From: Pseudomonas sp. Bout1
GTDB lineage: Bacteria > Pseudomonadota > Gammaproteobacteria > Pseudomonadales > Pseudomonadaceae
Length of the DNA stretch: 64,000 nt
Assembly: GCF_034314165.1 (NCBI RefSeq)
Contig: NZ_JAVIWK010000001.1
Span: 1,317,001-1,381,000, forward strand
Direction: 5' to 3'
Part shown: piece after piece, positions 19,292 through 29,149 of the stretch
Layout of the letters: each line of letters starts with the position of its first letter
Position numbering within the stretch: position 1 is the stretch's first letter
Notes under the pieces: generated by a model
The model's database searches: none
Seen by the model: only the letters and a program-made list of their open reading frames with translations
Told to the model about the DNA's origin: nothing
Program-made: the position numbers and the translations under genes

Positions 19292-21328
19292 TTAGCGCTC
19301 CAGTTGAGTCAGTTCGTTGGGGGGCATTTGGCTGCTGGCCAAAGGCAGGCGCAAGGTAAAGCAGGTACCTTGGCCTGGAGTGGAGTGCACTTCCATCTGC
19401 CCCTTGTGGTTGTTAGTGATGATGAAATATGAAACCGACAACCCAAGCCCGGTGCCCTGGCCGATTTCCTTGGTGGTGAAAAACGGCTCGAAGGTGCGTT
19501 TGCGCACGTTCTCGCTCATGCCGATGCCGTTGTCTTCCACCTGGATTTCCGCCCAGGGTGGGTTGAGCCGGGTACGCAGGATAATGCGCCCCGGTTCGCT
19601 GTCATTTTCACGCTGGTGAATTGCCTGGGCGGCGTTTTTCAGCAGGTTGAGCAACACTTGCTCCAGCTCGTTGGCGGTACCGGGCACCGGGCCCAGCTGT
19701 GGGTCGAACTGGCGAATAATTGCCTGCCCCTTGAAGTCGAAGCCGACGGTGAGGTCGAAATCATTGCCGGCGATTTCCACGGCCTGATCGATCAGCGCGG
19801 GTAAGTCGCAGGGCGCCATCTGGCGGTTGCTCAGGCGGCTGAAACTGAGCATGTGGGTGACGATCTTCGCCGCACGGGCGCCGGCCTGCTGGATGCCGTC
19901 GAGCAGCTGCGGCACTTCGCGGCTTTGCAGGTAGCGGTTGACGGTGCCCAGTTCAATGCCCACCTGTTCGGCGTGCTCAAGGTTTTTCGGCAGTTCTGGC
20001 GACAGGCGACGACGGATGTTCTGCACGTTGTGCAGGATCGCCCCGAGGGGGTTGTTGATTTCGTGGGCCATGCCGGCAGCCAGGCCACCGACCGAGAGCA
20101 TCTTCTCTGACTGCACCATCATTTCTTCCAGTGACAGGCGCTGGGTGATGTCATCGATCCGGATGACCACGCCGCGCCCGGCGCCGCCCATCAACGGGTA
20201 GAAGGTCAGGGCATAGTGCTTGGGCTCGTCATCCTTGATCCAGGTCACCCGCTCGATCCGCTCCACGGTGTGTTGCTCTACCGTGGCCTTGATTTGCGGC
20301 AGGAAGGGTTTGAGTGGCTGGAAGGCGAGGAAGATCGGCTGGTTCAACGCCTCATCCAGGCGGGTACCGGAAAGGGCGCTGGCTTCCTGGTTCCACTGGG
20401 TGACGTAGAGTTGTTCGTCGAGGGCGATCAATGCCGAGGGCATCGAGTCGATGATGCTGTTGAGGTAGTTCTGGAAACCGGTGAGCTTTTTCTCGATCTT
20501 GCTGCGCACCTGGACTTCCAACTCCAGCTTGCGGTTGGTGTGGCGGGTTTCCTCTGCCAGGCCCTGGGCTTGATCGTAGGCGGCCTGAGAGTCGTCCCGG
20601 GCGCGCTTGAGTTGCTGCTCGCGGGCTTCGATGCGTGAAAGCATGGTGTTGAAAGCTTCGGCCAGGCTGCCGATTTCGTCGTGGTTGCCGCGACCGGCGC
20701 GCAGGGCGTAGTTCTCTTCCCGTGTGACCTGACGCGACAATTCTTCCAGTTCATGGATCGGCCGGGTAATCAGGCGTTTGATCTGCCGGGCAATCACCAG
20801 CCACAGCAGCACGCTGAAGATCAGGATGCCCAGGCTGGCGGTTAACGTCCCGGTGTAGAACGCCACCGGCAGTTCGCTGCTGGCCACCAGCAACAAATGC
20901 CCGGACGGTTGGCCTGCACGGGGAATGGTGATCACTTGGTTGCTGCGAAACTCGGTGGCGCGCCAGGTTTCGATCTCGCGGTAAGTGTCCGGCAGGTGCA
21001 GGCGATTGGCATGTTGCAGCTGGGCCAGGCGCGTGCCTTCGCCGTCATACAAGGCCGCCGCCCGCAACGGCGAGTAACTGGTCAGCTCATCCAGCAGGGT
21101 TTGTGCCTTGAGCGGTGAGTCCAGGGCCTCGGCGGCCAGTGACGGGTTGGAGACCAGCCGGCCGATGGCCTGCAAGGCCTGGGGTGCCATGCTTTCCTGG
21201 GAGATCCAGTAGGCGGCGCTGATAAAGGTCAGGTTGGCCACCAGCAAGACGGTGGTCAGCAAAACCAGCAGGGCCGCCAGCAGTTTCTGCCCAACCGGTA
21301 GATTTTCGAGACGCTGGCGCAGTGGCAT
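19292..21328 (-). CDS. Membrane sensor histidine kinase with HAMP and PAS domains
   Basis: The 678-residue protein has TM1 (about residues 15-38), a periplasmic sensor region (39-165), TM2 (166-186), HAMP (188-242), a coiled coil (240-300), PAS (about 300-410), a HisKA domain with phosphoacceptor His in GMAHEINNPLGAIL (about 432-445), and a HATPase domain with NLLKNAAQAI, DNGIGM and GQGTGLGLS. The ligand is unknown. No response regulator gene adjoins it here. It is followed 2 bp later by the cobalamin adenosyltransferase gene, and panE lies 46 bp upstream on the same strand. Confidence 0.9.
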   Translation of the reverse strand: MPLRQRLENLPVGQKLLAALLVLLTTVLLVANLTFISAAYWISQESMAPQALQAIGRLVSNPSLAAEALDSPLKAQTLLDELTSYSPLRAAALYDGEGTRLAQLQHANRLHLPDTYREIETWRATEFRSNQVITIPRAGQPSGHLLLVASSELPVAFYTGTLTASLGILIFSVLLWLVIARQIKRLITRPIHELEELSRQVTREENYALRAGRGNHDEIGSLAEAFNTMLSRIEAREQQLKRARDDSQAAYDQAQGLAEETRHTNRKLELEVQVRSKIEKKLTGFQNYLNSIIDSMPSALIALDEQLYVTQWNQEASALSGTRLDEALNQPIFLAFQPLKPFLPQIKATVEQHTVERIERVTWIKDDEPKHYALTFYPLMGGAGRGVVIRIDDITQRLSLEEMMVQSEKMLSVGGLAAGMAHEINNPLGAILHNVQNIRRRLSPELPKNLEHAEQVGIELGTVNRYLQSREVPQLLDGIQQAGARAAKIVTHMLSFSRLSNRQMAPCDLPALIDQAVEIAGNDFDLTVGFDFKGQAIIRQFDPQLGPVPGTANELEQVLLNLLKNAAQAIHQRENDSEPGRIILRTRLNPPWAEIQVEDNGIGMSENVRKRTFEPFFTTKEIGQGTGLGLSVSYFIITNNHKGQMEVHSTPGQGTCFTLRLPLASSQMPPNELTQLER

Positions 21329-21374
21329 CGAAGTTTTCGCAGCAAAGGAACAAGCAGGCAGGGTAGCGCGTGGT

Positions 21375-22298
<924 letters not shown>

Positions 22299-22342
22299 TT
22301 ACTCCGTAAGCCTGCCTGCAGTGAACGAGGCGAAAGAACCGC

Positions 22343-22370
22343 TATAATGCCCGGGCATTTTAGCCCGGGC
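22343..22370 (+). promoter_or_regulatory. yajQ promoter -10 with start-site hairpin
   Basis: A consensus TATAAT (22343-22348) abuts a perfect 8-bp inverted repeat GCCCGGGC-ATTTTA-GCCCGGGC (22349-22370). No good -35 is seen. Transcription would begin inside or just before the hairpin. Confidence 0.55.
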
Positions 22371-22418
22371 GTGCTCCATCTCTACTGAGCCGCGCCCCTT
22401 TTTTATTGGAGAAACTAC

Positions 22419-22904
22419 ATGCCGTCGTTCGACGTGGTATCCGAACTGGACAAGCACGAACTCACCAACGCCGTCGAGAACGCCGTCAAGGAGCTGGATC
22501 GTCGTTATGACTTGAAGGGCAAGGGCAGCTTCGAGTTCAAGGAAAAGGACCTCACCGTCAACCTGACCGCAGAAGCCGACTTCCAGCTTGAAGCGATGAT
22601 TGAGATCCTCAAGCTGTCGCTGGTCAAGCGCAAGATCGATGCGCAGTGCCTTGAAATCAAGGACGCCTATGCATCCGGCAAGCTGATGAAACAGGAAGTG
22701 GTGTTCAAAGAGGGCATCGACAAAGAGCTGGCGAAGAAAATCGTCGCTCACGTCAAGGATGCCAAGCTCAAGGTCCAGGCCGCGATCCAGGGCGAGCAGG
22801 TGCGTATCATCGGCAAGAAGCGTGATGACTTGCAAGAGGCCATTGCTGCCCTGCGCGCCAAGACTTTCGACATGCCGCTGCAGTTCAACAACTTCCGCGA
22901 CTGA
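22419..22904 (+). CDS. yajQ: YajQ family nucleotide-binding protein
   Basis: The 161-residue protein starts [20 protein letters not shown] and shows the two-domain UPF0234 fold with [18 protein letters not shown] and [18 protein letters not shown] near the ends. Members bind c-di-GMP or GTP, and in Xanthomonas and Pseudomonas they act with transcription factors in virulence and phage responses. TTGGAG precedes the ATG. It is monocistronic, between panE (divergent) and mscS. Confidence 0.95.
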   Translation: MPSFDVVSELDKHELTNAVENAVKELDRRYDLKGKGSFEFKEKDLTVNLTAEADFQLEAMIEILKLSLVKRKIDAQCLEIKDAYASGKLMKQEVVFKEGIDKELAKKIVAHVKDAKLKVQAAIQGEQVRIIGKKRDDLQEAIAALRAKTFDMPLQFNNFRD

Positions 22905-23039
22905 CAGTCCTTTGGGGAACCTGTGGGCGTTTTTGACGTCCCACGCCCCAGAGTCTGCGCCGACCATTGAGCCCTACGGGGCTCAATTGCATTTATGGCC
23001 ACTCAATATGCCGAGCATCCGGTAAACAGGAGAATGTAG

Positions 23040-23882
23040 ATGGATTTGAACGCTGAAGTGGATCACCTGATCAAGACCTCGGAGTCGTGGTTACCGATGA
23101 TCATGGAATATGGCAGCCGATTTTTGCTGGCGCTGGTTACCTTGGCCATCGGTTGGTGGCTGATCAATGTCTTGACCCACCGCGTGGGGCGTTTGCTGGC
23201 GTTGCGTAATGCTGACCTGGCGCTGCAACACTTCATTACCAGCCTTGCAAACATTGCGCTCAAAGTCATGCTGGTGGTCAACGTGGCCTCGATGATCGGC
23301 GTGGCAACCACTTCGTTCGTTGCTGCAATCGGTGCCGCCACCCTGGCCATCGGCCTGGCATTGCAAGGCAGCCTGGCGAACTTCGCCGGTGGTGTGCTGA
23401 TTCTGTTGTTCCGTCCGTTCCGCATTGGTGACTGGATCGAAGCCCAGGGCACCTCCGGTACCGTCGATAGCATCCAGATCTTTCACACCGTGTTGCGCAC
23501 CGGCGACAACAAGACGGTGATCATCCCAAACGGCAGCCTGTCCAACGGCCTCATCACCAACACCAACCGTCAGCCGACCCGCAAAGTGGTGTTTGACGTA
23601 GGTGTCGACTACGAAGCCGACCTGCAGAAGGCGCGTGAAGTGTTGCTGGAGCTGGCCAACGACCCACGCGTACTGGCTGACCCGGCACCGGCAGCCGTGG
23701 TTTCGACCTTGGGCGACAGCTCTATTACGGTGTCCCTGCGGATCTGGACCAAGACTTCGGATTATTGGGATGTGATGTTCATGTTCAATGAACTGGCACG
23801 TGACCGTTTGAAAGCGGCGGGGATTGATATTCCATTTCCGCAGCGGGTTATACGCGTCGTGCAGGAAAGTGCTACTAAGTAA
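23040..23882 (+). CDS. mscS: Small-conductance mechanosensitive channel
   Basis: The 280-residue channel protein has three membrane helices (about residues 22-45, 60-82 and 92-125). TM3 carries the Gly/Ala-packed pore helix AIGAATLAIGLALQGSLANF, followed by the beta domain start FRIGDWIEAQGTSG and the cytoplasmic cage region to the C-terminus. It releases solutes on hypo-osmotic shock. AGGAGA lies just upstream of the ATG. A series of hairpins and a terminator follow. Confidence 0.94.
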   Translation: MDLNAEVDHLIKTSESWLPMIMEYGSRFLLALVTLAIGWWLINVLTHRVGRLLALRNADLALQHFITSLANIALKVMLVVNVASMIGVATTSFVAAIGAATLAIGLALQGSLANFAGGVLILLFRPFRIGDWIEAQGTSGTVDSIQIFHTVLRTGDNKTVIIPNGSLSNGLITNTNRQPTRKVVFDVGVDYEADLQKAREVLLELANDPRVLADPAPAAVVSTLGDSSITVSLRIWTKTSDYWDVMFMFNELARDRLKAAGIDIPFPQRVIRVVQESATK

Positions 23883-23900
23883 CAGTGCAACGGGTGAATT

Positions 23901-23968
23901 AAACCTGGCCAATGTGTCAGGTTTGATACACTGGACAAACTAGATAGCTAGCTTGCTAGTTATCTGTT
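23901..23968. repeat. Two successive inverted repeats downstream of mscS
   Basis: AAACCTG (23901-23907) pairs with CAGGTTT (23918-23924). A second imperfect inverted repeat follows: AACTAGATAGCTAGC (23938-23952) with GCTAGTTATCTGTT (23955-23968), differing by one indel and one mismatch. They lie between mscS and its terminator, in the mscS 3' untranslated region. Confidence 0.6.
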
Positions 23969-23989
23969 CAAGGCGATTAAGTTGCAATA

Positions 23990-24027
23990 AAAAAGCCGCT
24001 CACTTGCGAACAAGTGAGCGGCTTTTT
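23990..24027. terminator. Bidirectional terminator between mscS and porin gene
   Basis: A perfect 17-bp inverted repeat (AAAAAGCCGCTCACTTG, loop CGAA, complement) with A/T tracts at both ends serves both convergent genes. Confidence 0.95.
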
Positions 24028-24071
24028 AGTTAGGGCCAAGCCCTAAGTCATCGTTGTAATCAAACTGTCAA

Positions 24072-25343
24072 TTACAGGATGTTCAGCGGGTATTGCGCGA
24101 TCAGACGCAGTTCGTCGATCGACGCCGAACCGTAGTACACACCATCGCTGGAGCGATAAGTGGCTTGACGTACACGCAGGCTCAGGTCTTTAGCCGGGCC
24201 GCTCTGGATCACGTACTTGGCTTCGATGTCACGTTCCCACTCTTTGCCGTTTGAGGTGTCGGCGGTGTTGGCGCCGGTGCCTTTAACGTAGCGAGTCATG
24301 AAGCTTAGGCCTGGTACGCCGAAAGTCGCCATGTTCAGGTCGTAGCGAGCCTGGAAGGACTTCTCGTCTTCAGCGTTGAAGTCGGAACGAGCGATGGAGT
24401 TGGCCAGGAAGATCGTGCCGCCGCCGTCTACGCCGTAGCCGTAGTCACCGTCACCGCTAACCTTCTGGTAGGCCAGGGTAAAGGTGTGAGCCTGGATGGT
24501 GTACGCGCCTTGCAAGCTATAGGCCCGGTTGTCCAGTTTGGTGGTGCCGTCTTTCTCAGCCCGTTGCAGGCCAGCGCCATCACTTTTGGTGCTGTAGATG
24601 TTGAAGTCGACCGCCAGGGACTGCTCATTGCTGAGCGCATGGGTCCAGTTCAGGTTGGCGTAGGTTTTCTTCCAGTAGTCTTCGGTCTTCGCGTAGTAGA
24701 GGCTGGCGCTGACTTCTGGAGTGAGGGCATAGACGCCACCGATGAAGTCGGTTTTTGTCAGGCCCAGGCTGTCGCGGTAGGTCTGGGCTTGTGCCACGCT
24801 CGAAGTGAAGTGACCGCCTTCAAGTTTCAGGCCTTTGATCTCGTTGCTGACAAGCGAGATACCCTGTGGCAATTCAGGCAGCAGACGGCTGTCATCGGAA
24901 GCGAATACAGGCGCGGTGGTGTACTGGTCGCCGATTTTCAGGACCGTATCGGAGATACGGAACTTAACTGCGCCGCCGCCCTTGGAGTAATCATCCTGAG
25001 CGCGACCGTCGGAGCCAGTTGGAAACAGGCCAGTGCCGGAACGACCCTTGCCGCTGTCCAGTTTGACGCCCAACAGACCGATGACGTCGACACCCACACC
25101 GATGGTGCCTTGAGTGAAGCCCGACTGGTACAGGCCGTTGAAGCCCAGACCGGTTTCGTCGACGCGGCTCTTGCCGGTGTCATTGTTACGGAAGTCGCGG
25201 CTAAAGTTCAGGAGGCGAGTGTTGATGCTGAAGGTACTGTCTTCAACAAAGCCCTTGGAATCGTCCTGGGAGGACGCGATTGCGAACTGCGAGGTGCCTG
25301 CTGAAACAGCGAGGGCGATCATGCTCCACTTCATCACGCGCAT
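24072..25343 (-). CDS. OprD-family outer-membrane porin (OprE-like)
   Basis: The 423-residue protein has a signal peptide (MRVMKWSMIALAVSAGTSQFAIAS, cleavage near residue 24), the family start KGFVEDSTFSINTRLLNFSRD, repeated beta-strand segments, and the typical ending RLIAQYPLNIL with a hydrophobic C-terminus for BAM recognition. OprD-type porins take up amino acids, sugars or aromatic acids; the sequence is closer to what I remember of OprE/OprQ than to OprD itself, so the substrate is uncertain. AAGGAG is well spaced from the ATG at 25343. The upstream region is unusually long and AT-rich. Confidence 0.93.
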   Translation of the reverse strand: MRVMKWSMIALAVSAGTSQFAIASSQDDSKGFVEDSTFSINTRLLNFSRDFRNNDTGKSRVDETGLGFNGLYQSGFTQGTIGVGVDVIGLLGVKLDSGKGRSGTGLFPTGSDGRAQDDYSKGGGAVKFRISDTVLKIGDQYTTAPVFASDDSRLLPELPQGISLVSNEIKGLKLEGGHFTSSVAQAQTYRDSLGLTKTDFIGGVYALTPEVSASLYYAKTEDYWKKTYANLNWTHALSNEQSLAVDFNIYSTKSDGAGLQRAEKDGTTKLDNRAYSLQGAYTIQAHTFTLAYQKVSGDGDYGYGVDGGGTIFLANSIARSDFNAEDEKSFQARYDLNMATFGVPGLSFMTRYVKGTGANTADTSNGKEWERDIEAKYVIQSGPAKDLSLRVRQATYRSSDGVYYGSASIDELRLIAQYPLNIL

Positions 25344-26226
25344 CGTGATTTGCTCCTTTGGTTTTAGGAAGAGTACTGCCGTCCCACCTATATTTTTGTC
25401 TGGGCGGCTCTTTCTTTTTTGTGTCGGCGCAAACTTATATCACGCTGACAATATTGGCGATACTTGCCCATCTATCCTTTCAGCTTCTTTACGAGCCTGT
25501 CGTAAATTGCTATGTCCATGTCGCAAATTTACAGTCCGAATGTAACCGGACTGACAACTTCAATACTGTTTTAAAACCTTGAAACCAGGGTGGAAAAGTC
25601 ACCCTTGAAAGTTTTAACACTTCCCTGAAAAGCATTGACCCGCTGTGGTTTTCTGTCGCGAAACACCGGCTTCCTGCGGGTGCTGTTGTCGACCATATGA
25701 GTGTGAATGCAACAAGCGTGCACAAACGCGTGGCTGAATGTGATTTTTTCGTGAAAATTGTCAACGCTCTGTAAAAACCGCATAAGCACGGGCTTTTTAC
25801 GCCGTTTGGTTTGGCTTCGGCGTGCCTGCTGTACTCCTGTGTGCAGGAGCGTAACCCCTGCACCCGAGCAAAACGTTACCGGTTCACCCCGTTCGGTGGG
25901 TAGTGGGCGGGTCCGTTTAACGCACAAATGGGTCATTTTGGTGCAGATGCTTCCTGCGCATATTTTTGCTCCGTACCACTGGTCTCTGCGTGCAAGCCCT
26001 CTGGTTCAAGGTCTTGAGGCATATCCTGTGCCCTGACTTTGACTGAGTGTGGGGGCGCTGGTCATTTAGCGTAGCTGAAATATTGGCCTGTCTCGAAATG
26101 GTGCGCTTTTTTTTGTGCCGTCCTGTTTAGGCGCGTATTTGGCCGGGAGCATTCGCCGTGAAGCGCCCGGCATTCGCAGGTATGCTGGGCGCCTGAAACC
26201 TGACCCGCCGAACGGGAGTGACTGCT
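25344..26226. other. Long non-coding region upstream of porin and HIT genes
   Basis: This 880-bp region holds the porin leader (25344-25580, AT-rich, lower GC than surroundings) and further sequence with no credible gene on either strand. Visible structures are an imperfect inverted repeat GCACAAATG (25922-25930) / CATTTTGGTGC (25934-25944) resembling NtrC-type half sites, and a GCGCCC...GGGCGC hairpin near 26162-26192 close to the HIT gene. The rest is unexplained. Confidence 0.5.
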
Positions 26227-26652
26227 GTGTTCGCCTTAGATCCACGTCTTCAACAAGACACCTTGCCCCTCGGGGATTTCCCCCTGTGCCGGCTGCTGCT
26301 TTGCAATGACTCGAATTACCCATGGTTCATCCTGGTGCCGCGCATTGACGGTATCAGCGAAGTGTTTCAACTGGATGTCGCTGACCAGCAGCGGGTGTGG
26401 CAGGAGAGCACCGCGCTGGCGCAACTGCTTAATGAAGGGTTTGGCGCCGATAAAATGAACATTGGCGCCCTGGGTAATGTGGTCAGCCAACTGCATGTGC
26501 ATGTGATTGTGCGCAAGCGCGATGACGCGGCCTGGCCAGCGCCGGTCTGGGGCAAGCATCCGGCAAAGCCCTACAGTGACGAGCAAGTGGCAGCGATTCG
26601 TGCACGCCTGCGCGAGATCCTGCCGACTGACTTCACGTTCCTGGAGGCTTGA
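26227..26652 (+). CDS. HIT domain protein
   Basis: The 141-residue protein of the histidine-triad superfamily contains VVSQLHVHVIVRKRDD near residues 88-103, where the HxHxH core binds a nucleotide phosphate. It probably hydrolyses a nucleotide conjugate such as an adenylylated compound. GTG 26227 is preferred, with GGGAG 8 nt upstream; an in-frame GTG at 26218 overlaps that ribosome site. It is followed 3 bp later by slyX. Confidence 0.88.
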   Translation: MFALDPRLQQDTLPLGDFPLCRLLLCNDSNYPWFILVPRIDGISEVFQLDVADQQRVWQESTALAQLLNEGFGADKMNIGALGNVVSQLHVHVIVRKRDDAAWPAPVWGKHPAKPYSDEQVAAIRARLREILPTDFTFLEA

Positions 26653-26655
26653 ACC

Positions 26656-26862
26656 ATGGACCTTCAAGACCGTGTAACCGACCTGGAGAGCCGCCTGGCC
26701 TTTCAGGACGACACCATTGAGACCCTCAATGACATCCTGGTCACCCAGCAGCGGGCAGTCGAGCGCCTGCAATTGCAGATGACAGCGCTGCTCAAGCGCC
26801 AGGAAGAAATGGGCGGCCAGTTCGAGTCGTCCGAGGAAGAAGCACCGCCGCCTCATTATTAA
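26656..26862 (+). CDS. slyX: SlyX family protein
   Basis: The 68-residue protein is almost entirely coiled coil ([39 protein letters not shown]) and ends in the family's PPPHY. Function is unknown. It sits 3 bp after the HIT gene and is followed by a strong terminator. Confidence 0.92.
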   Translation: MDLQDRVTDLESRLAFQDDTIETLNDILVTQQRAVERLQLQMTALLKRQEEMGGQFESSEEEAPPPHY

Positions 26863-26889
26863 CAGGATTGGGGTGAATCCCCGGGCGTA

Positions 26890-26928
26890 AAAAAACCGCG
26901 ATACAGCCAGGCTGCATCGCGGTTTTTT
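26890..26928. terminator. Bidirectional terminator between slyX and cold-shock gene
   Basis: AAAAAACCGCGAT (26890-26902) pairs with ATCGCGGTTTTTT (26916-26928), with further pairing of CAGCC and GGCTG inside. Confidence 0.93.
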
Positions 26929-26945
26929 GTTTCGGGGTGCTGGAA

Positions 26946-27548
26946 TCAGCGACGCGGCAACGCGGCGATCACATCTTCAGCTTGCAGGCCCTTGTCACGG
27001 TTCATCACGGAAAACTCCACGCGCTGGCCTTCAACCAGAACGCGATGGCCTTCGCCGCGAATCGCCCGGAAGTGGACGAAGATATCGTCGCCCGAATCCC
27101 GGGAAATAAAGCCGAAGCCCTTGGAGGTGTTGAACCACTTGACGGTCCCGGTATCCCGGTTGGTCATGTCGTAGCTTTGCGACGCAGCGGCCGGGGAGGA
27201 ACGGTAAAAACTGATGGCCAGATGAAGAACGATGGCAACCAGTGCGATTGCCAAACTGAGCAGGACGGCCGGGTGGCCACCCACTTCAGGCATAGGCGCC
27301 AGCAGGGTGAGGGTTTGTACGACAACAGCCAGGACCAGCAGGGCGCTGACCAGGTTTTGCAGTTGATGACGCGGGCCTTTGTTCCAGTAAGGAATGACTG
27401 GAGCCAGTGTCAGGTTAAGAAGACCAAAGAAGGTCAGGTAGAGAGCGTCAGGTTGTTGCAGGTAAGGCAGGGTTTCTGATCGCAGGCTGGGGATAAAGGA
27501 CAGCAGCAAAGCTGCAGCGCCCGTTAGCAGGTGGACGATTTTCAACAT
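26946..27548 (-). CDS. Membrane protein with C-terminal cold-shock domain
   Basis: The 200-residue protein has four predicted membrane helices (about residues 5-22, 38-55, 64-83 and 95-114) followed by a complete cold-shock domain from about residue 132. The RNA-binding motifs [12 protein letters not shown] (RNP1-like) and DIFVHF (RNP2) are intact. This ties a single-strand nucleic-acid-binding domain to the inner membrane, unlike the usual 70-residue soluble Csp. The gene has no clear ribosome site. It is divergent from dps across a 429-bp gap. Confidence 0.88.
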   Translation of the reverse strand: MLKIVHLLTGAAALLLSFIPSLRSETLPYLQQPDALYLTFFGLLNLTLAPVIPYWNKGPRHQLQNLVSALLVLAVVVQTLTLLAPMPEVGGHPAVLLSLAIALVAIVLHLAISFYRSSPAAASQSYDMTNRDTGTVKWFNTSKGFGFISRDSGDDIFVHFRAIRGEGHRVLVEGQRVEFSVMNRDKGLQAEDVIAALPRR

Positions 27549-27977
27549 TTTGATTAACTCACGTTAAGACGGATCACAAGGAAGAGCTGACTGGCACGGT
27601 TCGCTTCTGAACAATGGGAGGCGCTGGGCACGTGCACGGGTATCAGCCTATGCGGCTGCCGCAAAAAATAACGGTGGCGACACGCTGCCTATTTAACAGC
27701 AAAGCCTGTGCCTACTCAAATCAAGCATTTCGGGGTGTTGCGAGGCGAGCGGCATTTCTGCGTCAAACGCTTGTCCTAGACAGGTGCGGAGCTGTTCGTC
27801 GGGCGACGGGTAATTTTTCTTGCGCCGCTTAAGGCCTTGCCGACAGTGCGAAAGGGCTCCGCAAGGGGCGATTTGCCGCACCTCGGGTGCGGCTCTCAGG
27901 CTGCGCGAGGCCGGTACTCTTGCTAGAGTGGTCCTGCACCTGATCAATGAATTTTTTATCAATTGAAGGGGAAAAAC
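27549..27977. other. Intergenic region between cold-shock and dps genes
   Basis: This 429-bp region has a GC-rich interior. A 72-codon open frame (27614-27832, plus strand) lacks a good ribosome site and is not called as a gene. A hairpin-forming stretch, CGCAAGGGGCGATTTGCCGCACC-like with GGTGCGGC around 27870-27893, precedes the dps promoter region. dps has AAGGGG close to its start. Confidence 0.4.
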
Positions 27978-28451
27978 ATGGCAATCGATATTGGTATCAG
28001 TGAAGAAGACCGTAAATCAATCGTTGATGGACTTTCGCGACTGCTTTCCGATACCTATGTACTGTACCTGAAGACTCACAACTTCCATTGGAACGTAACG
28101 GGTCCCATGTTTCGCACGCTGCACTTGATGTTTGAAGAGCAGTACAACGAACTGGCGTTGGCGGTGGATTCAATTGCAGAGCGTATTCGTGCCCTCGGCT
28201 TCCCGGCGCCGGGTGCTTACTCGGTGTATGCGCGTCTTTCTTCGATCAAGGAAGAAGAGGGCGTACCGAGCGCTGAGGACATGATCAAACAATTGGTCGA
28301 AGGCCAGGAAGCGGTTACCCGAACGGCTCGCGGCATCTTCCCGTTGTTGGATAAAGTCAGCGATGAGCCCACTGCAGACTTGCTGACCCAGCGCATGCAA
28401 GTTCATGAAAAAACGGCGTGGATGTTGCGTTCCCTGCTCGAAAACAAATAA
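27978..28451 (+). CDS. Dps-family ferritin-like protein
   Basis: The 157-residue protein binds iron and protects DNA under oxidative stress or starvation. The ferroxidase-site signature is present: [13 protein letters not shown] near residues 35-47, then [20 protein letters not shown] near 52-71. The last helix carries [17 protein letters not shown] 27978 follows AAGGGGAAAAAC. It is monocistronic and located before the RHH gene. Confidence 0.93.
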   Translation: MAIDIGISEEDRKSIVDGLSRLLSDTYVLYLKTHNFHWNVTGPMFRTLHLMFEEQYNELALAVDSIAERIRALGFPAPGAYSVYARLSSIKEEEGVPSAEDMIKQLVEGQEAVTRTARGIFPLLDKVSDEPTADLLTQRMQVHEKTAWMLRSLLENK

Positions 28452-28675
28452 GGCGCTGTGGCGCGGAGGCGTCGAACTGACGCCCCTCGCCCTGCTTGTC
28501 GTGCCGGTGCCACGGCCTTTTCCTCATTCTGCGAGCTTCCCGACGCGCGCGTTGGCTTGTCCTACGGTGATCAACTCCCTGTCTTCTGGCTGCACGTGTC
28601 TTCTTGATGTTTTATAGGCTCAACGGCCAATGAGAATACTCAGGAGTGGCTGTTAGGCAATGGAGTGTCAAGTGT

Positions 28676-29029
28676 ATGTCACGTGGAGCGGGTAATGGAG
28701 TGATGGAAACGGTCGGGTTTCACAAGATAAAGATGGACCCCTTTGCCAAAGGGTTTGATATGGACTTGGCCAGGCCACTGTCCCGATCAGTCAGGCTTAA
28801 TGGTTTTTCGACGTGTTTGCGACTTGAACAAGTCTATTGGAATATTCTGACGGAAATCGCCAGGATCAATACCTGCTCGGTCAGTGCACTGTTGTCTTAC
28901 GTAGACCGCGAAGTGCACTTGCGTTACGGCGGAGTGAAGAACTTCAGCGGCCTGGTGAGGGTGGTGTGCGTGGTCCATGTATTAAAAGGACGGGTTACCG
29001 CGCCGGCCAGCGAGTTCAGCCCGGGATGA
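28676..29029 (+). CDS. Ribbon-helix-helix domain protein
   Basis: The 117-residue protein has an N-terminal linker and a C-terminal domain beginning SRSVRLNGFSTCLRLEQVYW and continuing ILTEIARINTCSVSALLS, which resembles the RHH_4 family, widespread as small proteins in Pseudomonas. RHH proteins usually bind DNA as dimers through the first strand. The ATG at 28676 is 11 nt after GGAG; later ATGs (28703 and 28733) are possible. No partner gene is adjacent, and a large inverted repeat starts just after the stop. Confidence 0.72.
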   Translation: MSRGAGNGVMETVGFHKIKMDPFAKGFDMDLARPLSRSVRLNGFSTCLRLEQVYWNILTEIARINTCSVSALLSYVDREVHLRYGGVKNFSGLVRVVCVVHVLKGRVTAPASEFSPG

Positions 29030-29031
29030 TT

Positions 29032-29084
29032 CGCCTGCCAGGTGCCGCGCCCGGGAAGTTTCCGGTTCGGGCCCCTGGCAGGCG
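29032..29084. repeat. Large inverted repeat after the RHH gene
   Basis: CGCCTGCCAGG (29032-29042) and CCTGGCAGGCG (29074-29084) are perfectly complementary, with additional pairing inside (GCCCGGGAA with TTCCGG and CGGGC). There is no T-tract after it, so it is not a standard terminator. Confidence 0.75.
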
Positions 29085-29149
29085 TCCGATATGGCCACCT
29101 ATATATAAAGCAGGGCGCCGCTACGGCTGCACAGCCTCGATTTACCAGA

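Noticed and set aside
22299..22967. 222-codon frame antisense to yajQ
   Set aside because: Shadow of yajQ; the plus-strand product matches a well-known family.
25571..25936. 121-codon minus-strand frame in the porin upstream region
   Set aside because: No ribosome site, odd composition, no motif; kept as non-coding.
25922..25970. NtrC site plus sigma-54 promoter
   Set aside because: The inverted repeat has the wrong spacing and the -24 element lacks the GG, so I do not call it a promoter.
27614..27832. 72-codon frame before dps
   Set aside because: No good ribosome site and composition unlike its neighbours; reported as a possible repeat instead of a gene.
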